A stretch of DNA of 64,000 bases, from assembly GCA_963556495.2 (NCBI GenBank), contig OY747705.1, forward strand, positions 2,434,001 through 2,498,000, written 5' to 3'. The notes beneath the pieces were generated by a model, which was given only the letters and a program-made list of their open reading frames with translations, was not told where the DNA came from and did not search any database. Of the stretch, positions 57,201 through 64,000 are shown one piece after another (the first letter of the stretch is position 1; each line of letters starts with the position of its first letter). Source of the stretch: Valencia hispanica (Eukaryota > Chordata > Actinopteri > Cyprinodontiformes > Valenciidae). A program made the translations under genes and the position numbers.

Positions 57201-60200
57201 CCTTCATCAGATGAAGGGTGTCGGTCTTAATAAAGTGGATCAATTAATTTCCAAGTGTTGCCAGAGTTTTCATTCATCCTATAATTTTGTCCTTCTCCGT
57301 GCACCTAAGAAGTGGGTGAAGTTGCATCGGCATTACTGTTTTCTCTTTTTTATATGGCTGACAGCTCTACGCCGCTGTACATATGAATACAATTTCATGT
57401 TTTTTTCTTCAAACACCAAAAGATCGTGTAGCTCATGTTTACAAGCCAGCGTCATAGCAGCCTTTTGGCTACTGTTTTACATAATGGATAAGCTAATTCA
57501 ATTCAGGTTAGTTTGGCTCACGTGGGGGGCGGATGTGAGGTATGCCGTAAAGCAGCACTCAAATTTTGTAGTTCTTTTTGTGCACAGGTTACTACCCGCA
57601 CCCAGAAGTTACGTAGTGCCTGTAAAAGCAATACAGACCCCGTCAGGCTATGGCATGCATGTCATTCAACCTATTCTAAGTCAATGTAACATCACAAGGG
57701 TCTTGGAAATATATTATGAAAGTTGAAAAACTACTCTAATCAAGTAGAAAGTGTTGTTATCACACACTGTGAAAGGTTTTTGTTCTGCATTAAAGTGTTT
57801 GGTTTCTGCTACTCTCAAATTTACTCTACATAGCAGCATTTTATTTTTAGAAATTGGAAAGAAGGAAAAAAGGCATGGGTGTGGGGGGGAGTCAAACAGT
57901 ACTTAACAGTGTACATAAAACCAATACTGTATAGGCCCAACTGATAAGGGGGAAAGAGAGAATTACACACTGTAAATTGTGTACATATGACTCCACATGT
58001 CACAAAATTTTGTTTGAGCTAAAACATTATTTTGTGTCTTTTTCCAGCCTGTGGATTTTGAGATAGTGAAAAACCTGGATCTAGGGCTAGTAGTGCGGAA
58101 CAAGGCTCCACTGGTTGATGGATCTAGCTCAAATGCTGGAGTTAATGTAGGTCTTGGAGGAGGGGCCGGTGGTGCCACTGGCGCCAGTGGTGCCAGCGGT
58201 GCCAGCGGTGCCAGCGGTGGCAGTGGCACTGGTGGTGCCACTGGTGCCACTGGTGCCAGCGGTGCCGGCGGTGCCGGCGGTGCCAGCGGTGCCAGCGGAA
58301 TGGGAGGGTCCAGTGGAACAAGATATAAAACCTATCCAATCAAAATCAATGTCAAGAACCAGCCAGAAGGACCATATTTTCATCCCAAAGTCAAAGCTAT
58401 TCCCATCTCAGAAGGCGACTCCATCAAACCTAATCAAGTGATTATCCGTTATCCTGCAACGGATAAAGACACTGGGGAACCAGCAGAGAATGTCAGGTTA
58501 GTGTATACACAAATACAAGGCTCAAAAATTTTTACTACAGCTTCAATTTTCATTGACTGGTTATTTCTGTAAATGATGTACAGATATGTAAAAGGATTAG
58601 ACCCTCAGAACTGGTTCACCGTTGACCCCAAGACAGCTGAGATCAAACTGAACAAGATGCCTGACAGAGAGTCCCCATTCCTGGTCAATGGGACGTATTT
58701 GGCTAAAATACTCTGCATCACAGAAGGTACTGTTTTATTATTTAAGGGTTCATGTATTAGGATACTATTAAAGAACTAAGTTGGAATTGGAGGACGTAGC
58801 CATATCTTATTTTTACTGTAACCGCTGAAAACTTTAAACCAAGGTGAAAGAAGTTGCCCAAATATCTGCCTGCTGTCATAGTGGGGTTAATAGCAGCATT
58901 ATATCTAATTCAAATTTAATAGGCTGTCTTGAACTGGTGCTTTTTCCAGAACATAGGTTAACATACTGTTAATCCAACACAGCTACCAAGAGTACGCTGT
59001 AAACTTCAGACAAAGAATTTCTCTCAGGCATGTTGCATTATGGGATGTTGTAATGATGTAAACAGACTAATAAACACAGGTAGAATATCATTTTCATAAA
59101 GCCCCTAGCAGCTTTCAAAATATCTCATTAAAATTAAATGGTATACTTCTCTGACAGTTTTACTGGGAATAATACAAAGAAATAAACTAATGATATTATT
59201 AAATTATCATGTTTTAGTTCAGAATGCAACATCTTCTTCATGGATTTACATTTGGTTCTCCCAACTCAGAAACATGTGTGACCAATAAGCAGACTGAACA
59301 TATTTTTAGTGACATGTTTTGGTTCTTTTGGAATTTGTGTAAAAAGAAACTGAACCACCGGAAAAAGTTACAAGTTAAGCTCATCGACTGAAATGGGGCA
59401 AAGTAAACCAAGTATAGCTTTGAAAACACCCTTAGTCACTGTAGTTGGTTTTAAAGTTTAATATTTTTGTTTGACCATTTTCAAGAAAAGCCACTTGTAC
59501 ATTGTCGAGCGCAACATGGATAAGGCACTAACACTATCAACAAGACAATAAATTTGAAAGTGGATAGAAATGAGGTTGCTGCCCTCTGCTGAGCTGATCT
59601 ACTTCTTTTAGGGTTTTTAAAGACAATGGGTAAGATACTCAGTGGGGTAATATGTTGGTAACAGTACAGAAGCTGCAGAAAGCTGTGTTTAACTACAACT
59701 GTGCTTCTTGGTCTGAGCCCTGGATTGATATTTTAGAGGGTTATATTAGGTTAAATTGGGATATTTTCAGCAACAGTATAACCCCCGCATGTTTCTTCCT
59801 GTTTCCCACCATCAAACAACATCAAAGTGTGCTTGTGCTTAAAAAGAGTCTCACCAATCTCTTTACCTGGCAGCTGCATATAGTTACTTTGAACCAATCC
59901 CACTAATAAAATGTCTGGTCCTTTGCATAAACAACCAAAGGTTATCAAAACTGAATTGCATTAAAGGGGTGGTATTATGCAAAATGGACTTTCTGAAGCT
60001 TAACATCCTGAGAACCTGTCTTTCCCTCATTAAAAACATGCCTGAAGTGTTGCTCTGACCCATTCACTCATGTTAGAATAATCTTTGAGTCTCTGCTGGT
60101 AGTTCTCGGGGTTGCTGAAACGCCTGCTACCACCTATCCCCGCCTTTTCCACCCATCTCCTCCTCCGACCTTACATACTCAGCCGAGAACTCGCCCCTGC

Positions 60201-63200
60201 AGAGCGGTTTGTAAGAAGTGGTTTTACTTCGTGTTTGGTAACCACCAGAGACCAAAAAAGATGTGCTATCTCTGCTCAAATCAACTTGCATAACTTATGT
60301 AAACAATGTCAGAGTCTGACTCCGTGCATGCTGCGATGATGCACGGTATGTGACGAACTGAAGGGGTAGTGTTAGAAAGAGTAGGAGGATCTTAGAGAGG
60401 CACAGGCGAAAATCAAGGCGTCCAATACGGAAGCAAATTTCTTTAAGGTGGATTTGGATATATGACAGACTTTTAAAAGACTTAAGGTGACAATTTTATT
60501 GGAGTGTGCTATAGAAGGGTAATATGTGCCTGGAAGAAGCATAATACCCCCTTTAAGCAGTTACTTATCTAGCAAAGGTTAAGCTAAACTATAGAAACAT
60601 TGTGTGAAAAATTAAGTACTAAGTATTGATTACTACATTAAAAACATAAAGAGATCTTTGTCTAATGACTAAAAGGGAAGTACCTTATCCTGTTCCATCA
60701 AGCAACTAATCTAAGCCGGGCTTACTTAAAGAGTAACTAAACCCCAAAACAACTTTTTTTTGCCTATAAACGTATAAATGGGTCTTTACCAATGCAATCT
60801 TTCAGTTTCTGGGGATTTTTTTACATTTTCATGTAAACTTGTTTATTTCTACACTTTGTGGTCTAAAAACGTCTTAGTGCTGCCTTCTTAGGGTTGAACT
60901 GTGGCTACTGCATTTTAATTTTGTGATTGGTGGAGAGTGGTACATCTTTATGTCACATGGTCTCACAGACACGCCCCGTGGGTTTGGGTATAAAACTATC
61001 AGATATACTGGCCCCGTGGCGAGTTTGGAGTTGGATTGCGTTTTTCAGGTTACCATTATTATCACATTAGCACTTAGTTAGCATAGCCAACATACTGTTT
61101 TGAATGCTAGCCTATATTAGCATTACCACTCAGAGACTGTGACCCATCCTGTCTCCCTCTGCCTCAGCAGCAGCGCCGGCCTCGGGCAGTGCTGACTCAG
61201 CCCCCAAATTGATACGGCTCGGGGCCGCTGGGCTCCATAAAGCCTCCCTCTACTCCTTTATCTCTGGTGACGACGGAGGAGATCCACTGGCTCAGGGCAC
61301 TGAATCAGCGCTGCCCAACGCCGGTGCTGCTGAGGCAGAGGGAGACCTGTCTCCCTCTGCCACAGCATTACCACTCAGAGACTGGACTCATCCTGATGAG
61401 TCCAGTCTCTGAGTGGTAATGCTAACATAGGCTAACTTTCAAAACAGATGAACATCGATCAGATCAGTTGCGAAACTGCCAACGTCACTTTGGTCACTGT
61501 CCATGTTTCAGTGTCGGATTAAGATAGCTGTCACTGTCCTCCTGAACACACCCCCACGTTCCCCCCTCCGCTTTTCCTCCACACTTGGCCATACCCCTCC
61601 GTGCTTCCTGGCACTGCCCATTTTGTAGAATTTTTGAAATGTTGTCTGGTGGCGGGCTTATGATTTTTCATGGGGTTCAGTTCAACTTTAAAGAGCAACT
61701 CACCCCCCTACTAGAGACTGACCCCGCCCACATTTGCATTGTTTAAAAAATGCGCCAAAAGGAGGTGTTGCCTGGCAGACCGAGGGATAGTGGGAGGAGA
61801 GGGCTGAGTGGCATCAACACTTCCTGGCTATTCCAACTCCAACTCGCTACGGACGTGTGGCCGATACTCGGCTTGTTTTTTACTCCACAGTGGCAGAATG
61901 GTTGATGTCAGCCAACACCGCAGAGCGAAGAGCAAAGCCTGATTCAAATTCAATTGCAGTGTAGAGTTTCAACCTGAAGAGAGCGCCACACTGATGGTTT
62001 TTTTGTAGAAAATTTATATTTTTACTCAAATGTACTAAATTACCAATAATAATGACCAGACATTTGGGCAGCACTATTAGAAACTCATTTATACTGTTTT
62101 ATCAGCAAAAAAAAGTTGATTTGGGGGTGAGTTGGTCTTTAAAAAATCCCAGCTTCCTTTCCCAAAACTGAGTTCCACAAAAGAGGCTAACCTGAAGCCC
62201 CGTTTAGTCACGATGGTGACATATTGTCCTGGACAAGCCTGCTCCATGGCAAGCTAGCTGTGAGGTTAATTTTAGCTTGATGAATATGATTGGACAAGTC
62301 ATCTGATGTCACACAACACGCCTTCTTCCTTTTTGTGTTTTGCCATTTGCGAACAACGATGTGATGCATTATTGCCACCACTCTCTGTTCTCTCTCTTTC
62401 ACATAGACACACACACACCCACACCCTCCAATATAAAGTTATCACAGTGGTTGCAGCAGCTGCACTTTCCTGTTTGGTAGCTAAATTATGCAATGCAATG
62501 TGAAATTTTATCTTTTAAAATGTAGTTCCAATTAGATTACATTTGTACCATTTTGAAGAATATTACTGTATTTAATCTTTACTTGGTACCAGAAACTTTT
62601 GTTCCACCCATGTCGCTCCTCACACCAAGCATTATTAATCATTTCAAATATAACATGTTTTGTCTAAGATGGACTCATAAAAATCAACATGTTCTTCTGT
62701 TTAAATGGACTAAAATAGTCTTAAAGTACCTTACAACTGGTAATAAAATACATATGTGAAATAAAATACTGTATTAATGAGACTTTACATTTTGAAGGCT
62801 TGAAACTGTTCTTATTTTATTGTTAAATATTTTTACATCCTTACTTAAATAATGCTCTTACCCATTTAACCTGTCAGCTATTTTCTGTCATGTGTTATAT
62901 TCTGGTTTTAATAATTCAAAACAGACTCCAAATGATCTTTCCCTACCCAACGTGGTAATATGATTTATTAACATGTATTTAGAAGTTTAAAGTTAGAAGC
63001 ACTTCTCAGTGCTCACTGTGTGTCACACTCTTGACTGTCCGTGCAGCAACACTACCTACTGCAGAACACTGGCATTACAACATTATTACACCATGTAGCC
63101 TCACAAGCTTTTTTCATGCAGATGGTGTTCCCCTTCATAACCAATTTATGATGTATTTGTGATGCTCATAGTCTTGCATTAATAATTCTTGCTCCGCCTG

Positions 63201-64000
63201 GGAGAAAAACATGGCTCGTTCCTCTCCTTCCATTCTCACTTATCTAGCATCGATTGACAGGGGCTGTAATGTAGCATTGACGCACATGAGCCTGGCTTGT
63301 CAAGCCTTGCTTAAATTAGTGGGGATTGTATCCATCTGAGCTTTGTTTGTCAAACTGAATAAGCCTGGAGTGAACGGTGATGCTAATTCAAGCTATTTCA
63401 ATTGAGCTTAGATTTCATTTTATTTTATTTTTGGAGCTCGCTATGTGGAACAGCCCTCAGTTGATTTTTGTTATCACATTTATCAATGTTATAAAATGAG
63501 TCATTTCAGAACTTTGTTTATTTAGGATATATTGAAAGTAAATAAGTAAAAAAAACATACTTAGTGGATAATGCCACTGTATAAAAGTACGTCTCTGGTA
63601 GTTTCATGCTTCTCCCTTTTTTGAACTAAAAGTGTCTAGGCATGGCGTCTACTTGTTCTCTAGATTCCATTTACTCTTTCAAGTTTTCAACTCCCCCCCC
63701 CAAAAAAAACAAATAAATACATAAATAAACAGAACATAAAACAAAACAAGAACACCAAGATGCAAATAAATCATGGGGAAACATTTTTTTGCTGTGGTAA
63801 AAGACCTGAACTGTGCTGAGAGAAAAAAACAGGAAACCAACACTGTGAATGATATACTGTTTTTGTTTTATCTTGACAGACTTGCCAGCTAAAACAGCTA
63901 CTGGCACTATAGCCATCCAGGTTGGGGATTTGAATGACCACTGCCCCAAGCTGACCAGTATATCCCAATATATGTGCACATCAAGGGACAGCATCATTGT
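45254..64000 (+). CDS. dsg2: desmoglein-2-like cadherin, exons 1-10, 3' end outside window
   Basis: Desmosomal cadherin that joins cells by calcium-dependent binding at desmosomes. Ten coding exons with consensus GT/AG ends and consistent phases are visible: 45254-45298, 50405-50524, 50918-51076, 53197-53338, 54235-54392, 56147-56281, 56879-57061, 58048-58496, 58584-58726 and 63880-64000+. The product has a signal peptide, a propeptide ending in the furin site RHKR and a mature start EWV with the adhesive Trp2. EC1 ([14 protein letters not shown]), EC2 ([15 protein letters not shown]), EC3 and the start of EC4 ([20 protein letters not shown]) follow. There is no HAV motif. The stretch [19 protein letters not shown] to [14 protein letters not shown] is strongly desmoglein-like. 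Exon 8 carries a Gly-Ala-Ser repeat. Transmembrane and cytoplasmic parts lie beyond the window. The paralogue number is uncertain. Confidence 0.85.
46120..46275 (+). mobile_element. LINE 3' end remnant in intron 1
   Basis: Encodes [19 protein letters not shown] and stop, the typical final residues of CR1/L2-type RT. A short 3' UTR follows with GTGTGCTAAATAAG. Confidence 0.6.
46811..46935 (-). mobile_element. L2-type LINE 3' tail
   Basis: Plus strand GATTCAGTTCAGTTTATTTATATAGCGCC is the inverse of the 3' end seen at 39870-39893 and 55975-56004. Confidence 0.65.
47405..48825 (-). mobile_element. Tc1-like transposon, decayed
   Basis: Begins CAGTGGGGCAAAAAAGTATT, a known Tc1-type end. The right end is truncated or diverged. 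Minus-strand transposase pieces: [16 protein letters not shown] and [16 protein letters not shown] (first catalytic Asp; 48394-48068), [15 protein letters not shown] and [11 protein letters not shown] (second Asp; 48052-47822). A deletion follows, then a stop, and [10 protein letters not shown] where the third catalytic residue Glu is replaced by Ala. Confidence 0.85.
48831..49885 (+). mobile_element. LINE C-terminal fragment and 3' UTR
   Basis: Frame 48815-49255 contains [40 protein letters not shown] and [14 protein letters not shown], the conserved end of a family of fish LINE proteins (Ser-His-Pro block and Pro/Ser-Ala-x-Arg-Leu-Tyr-Asn). It ends near 49870 with CTAGGGGACAATAAAGGTTATTA. 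Confidence 0.6.
49878..50225. repeat. dispersed repeat with poly-G
   Basis: GGAGATTATGTTTTCGCC, GTTTGTCTGTCTGTTAGC, GGTGGATTTTGATGAGATTTTCAGGAAATG, and at the end CTTGGTGGAGGTCTGCACT. I recognise this as a recurrent vertebrate repeat; the class is unknown to me. Contains a G run of about 13 (50164-50179). Confidence 0.55.
50405..50524 (+). CDS. dsg2: desmoglein-like exon 2 (propeptide, furin site, EC1 start)
   Basis: 40 codons. [17 protein letters not shown] ends the short propeptide, and the mature protein starts [18 protein letters not shown]. Acceptor TTCATAG, donor AAG/GTGAGA, phase 0. Confidence 0.88.
50918..51076 (+). CDS. dsg2: desmoglein-like exon 3 (EC1)
   Basis: 53 codons, [19 protein letters not shown] to [16 protein letters not shown] is the EC calcium motif. 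Acceptor GTTTCAG, donor ATT/GTAAGT, phase 0. Confidence 0.9.
51543..51845 (+). mobile_element. hairpin-ended dispersed repeat, fuller copy (intron 3)
   Basis: Starts TGTGGCGGTCGG, ends CACACCGCCACAGATTCG (short inverted ends TGTGGCGGT/ACCGCCACA). The last 50 bases form a hairpin GAATCTGTGGC...GCCACAGATTC. Homologous to 11592-11812. Confidence 0.7.
51866..52733. mobile_element. foldback/MITE with about 175-bp inverted repeats
   Basis: Left arm 51866-52045 starts TATGGAAGCATATATGTAAAATAAATAAAAT. The right arm (about 52560-52733) is its inverse complement at roughly 90 percent identity by eye, ending GTATGCTTCCATA. No coding capacity in the 500-bp centre. Confidence 0.8.
53197..53338 (+). CDS. 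dsg2: desmoglein-like exon 4 (EC1 end, linker)
   Basis: 47 codons plus one base. [19 protein letters not shown] to [13 protein letters not shown] (DxNDN calcium linker) and AELDEHSRV. Acceptor TTTTTTAG, donor TAG/GTCAGT, phase 1. Confidence 0.9.
54235..54392 (+). CDS. dsg2: desmoglein-like exon 5 (EC2)
   Basis: [20 protein letters not shown] to VKNDLLDRE. Carries the DKDDP and LDRE calcium motifs. Acceptor TTTTTACAG, donor GAA/GTATGA, phase 0. Confidence 0.9.
54830..55560. repeat. purine-rich minisatellite and flanks
   Basis: 55013-55345 consists of variants of GGGATGAAGGGATGAG and GAGGGATGAAGGAATGAG, almost purely purine on the plus strand. It lies in intron 5. Confidence 0.85.
55850..56004 (+). 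mobile_element. 5'-truncated L2-type LINE tail
   Basis: GATGCAATCTGCTGGGATTCC...GGCGCCATATAAATAAACTGAATTGAATTGAA matches 39745-39893 closely. Confidence 0.88.
56147..56281 (+). CDS. dsg2: desmoglein-like exon 6 (EC2 end)
   Basis: 45 codons, [20 protein letters not shown] to [23 protein letters not shown] is the EC2-EC3 linker. Acceptor TTGTTCCAG, donor GAA/GTAAAT. Confidence 0.9.
56879..57061 (+). CDS. dsg2: desmoglein-like exon 7 (EC3)
   Basis: 61 codons, [20 protein letters not shown] to [10 protein letters not shown]. Contains [12 protein letters not shown], an extended acidic calcium loop. Acceptor TGTTTGCAG, donor AAG/GTATTG. Confidence 0.9.
57130..57780. other. intron 7, no recognised feature
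   Basis: Contains a long open frame (57211-57726) without domain signals, and GC-rich patches that may be an unknown repeat. Confidence 0.3.
58048..58496 (+). CDS. dsg2: desmoglein-like exon 8 (EC3 end with Gly-X-Y repeat, EC4 start)
   Basis: 149 codons plus two bases. [20 protein letters not shown], a Gly-Ala-Ser/Thr repeat of about 55 residues, then [20 protein letters not shown] and [13 protein letters not shown]. The repeat is in frame and the exon is open throughout. Acceptor TTTTTCCAG, donor CAG/GTTAGT, phase 2. Confidence 0.88.
58155..58318 (+). repeat. 9-bp minisatellite encoding Gly-X-Y triplets
   Basis: Imperfect (GGTGCCAGC)n within exon 8, about 18 units. It translates as GAS, GAT, GAG and similar triplets with Gly at every third residue. 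It is GC-rich, and also open on the minus strand because of its repetitiveness. Confidence 0.9.
58584..58726 (+). CDS. dsg2: desmoglein-like exon 9 (EC4)
   Basis: [20 protein letters not shown] to [13 protein letters not shown]. Preceded by an intron of only 87 bp. Acceptor GATGTACAG, donor AAG/GTACTG, phase 1. Confidence 0.9.
58727..59955. other. intron 9, 5' part, no recognised feature
   Basis: Mostly AT-rich intronic DNA. No repeat ends recognised. Confidence 0.35.
59961..60556. mobile_element. piggyBac-like MITE
   Basis: Flanked by TTAA on both sides (59961-59964, 60553-60556). Inverted ends AGGGGTGGTATTATGC and GCATAATACCCCCT. 588 bp without transposase. TTAA duplication is the piggyBac hallmark. 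Confidence 0.72.
60726..61691. mobile_element. MITE with TTAAAG... inverted ends
   Basis: Left TTAAAGAGTAACTAAACCCC, right GGGGTTCAGTTCAACTTTAA. The centre contains two copies of CATTACCACTCAGAGACT and a long palindrome. No coding region. Confidence 0.65.
61364..61423. other. perfect 29-bp-arm palindrome
   Basis: Arms 61364-61392 and 61395-61423 with a 2-base centre (CT). Lies in the middle of the MITE. Confidence 0.95.
61687..62143. mobile_element. second MITE, abutting the first
   Basis: Left TTTAAAGAGCAACTCACCCCC, right GGGGGTGAGTTGGTCTTTAAA. The left end shares the TTTAAAG bases with the right end of the neighbour. No coding region. Confidence 0.7.
62150..63878. other. intron 9, 3' part, no recognised feature
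   Basis: Intronic sequence with a small (CA)n run at about 62405-62425 and a C/A-rich patch at 63692-63712. Several short frames lack any motif. Confidence 0.35.
63880..64000 (+). CDS. dsg2: desmoglein-like exon 10 (EC4 end, partial)
   Basis: [20 protein letters not shown] with the Cys-containing HCPKL and [10 protein letters not shown]. Acceptor TCTTGACAG. It runs off the end of the window. Confidence 0.88.

Noticed and set aside
57211..57726. 171-codon intronic open frame
   Set aside because: Composition is unlike a protein domain, with no splice or motif support. Probably chance or an unknown repeat.
58129..58441. Antisense and alternative-frame open reading frames over exon 8
   Set aside because: The 9-bp repeat is open in several frames. 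Splice phases and cadherin motifs support only the sense frame.

Overview
The window is vertebrate nuclear DNA and very probably teleost. It has a spliced, intron-rich desmosomal cadherin gene, a mixture of transposon families typical of ray-finned fish (Rex3/RTE, L2/CR1-type LINEs with an esterase ORF1, L1-type LINE, a Penelope-like element, Tc1 elements, a tRNA-derived SINE, several MITEs), and long microsatellites. I cannot assign a species. No bacterial or viral replicon features are present.

Left part (1-12 kb): an L1-type LINE lies on the minus strand (about 1.7-6.0 kb), with a second, 5'-truncated 3' tail of the same family facing it on the plus strand (0.44-0.76 kb). A Rex3-like LINE follows on the plus strand (6.35-12.15 kb). 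It is split exactly by an LTR element with TGTTG/CAACA ends (7960-11422). That element carries a smaller LTR element (8808-10454), so three insertions are stacked inside one another.

Middle-left (13.4-17.6 kb): a near-complete minus-strand Penelope-like element (PLE) is bracketed by a 16-bp target-site duplication. It encodes an Arg/Gln-rich protein, an SGNH/GDSL-esterase-like protein and a PLE reverse transcriptase, shows no GIY-YIG endonuclease, and has a hammerhead-ribozyme-like motif at its 5' end. It sits next to a GGTTAGGG tract. I consider this the most interesting unit in the window.

17.66-21.0 kb: a degenerate, internally deleted ribosomal DNA unit on the minus strand. It holds the 18S 3' end, ITS1, a gutted 5.8S, ITS2, the 28S 3' end and spacer with 140-bp subrepeats. 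It joins directly to a truncated LTR retroelement (gag/protease, about 21.0-25.36 kb) whose 5' LTR is at 25358-26715.

27-41 kb: SINE copies, a second Rex3 copy (minus strand, with an internal deletion of reverse-transcriptase core), a LINE 3' end, and a solo LTR of the same family as 25358-26715. The solo LTR is interrupted by a 4.7-kb L2/CR1-type LINE (35.19-39.89 kb) and by a TG-bounded repeat.

Right part (45.25 kb to the end): the 5' part of a desmoglein-2-like gene on the plus strand. Ten coding exons are visible (signal peptide, furin site, EC1 to EC4), and the gene continues past the window. Exon 8 encodes an uninterrupted run of Gly-X-Y triplets (Gly-Ala-Ser/Thr) inside the ectodomain, from a 9-bp minisatellite. 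Introns carry Tc1, LINE tails, a piggyBac-like MITE, two adjacent MITEs, a long-inverted-repeat element and a 29-bp-arm perfect palindrome.

Except for the desmoglein gene, all coding sequences are transposon-derived and carry stops, frameshifts or deletions. All family assignments come from reading the sequence and recognising motifs; no database search was possible.
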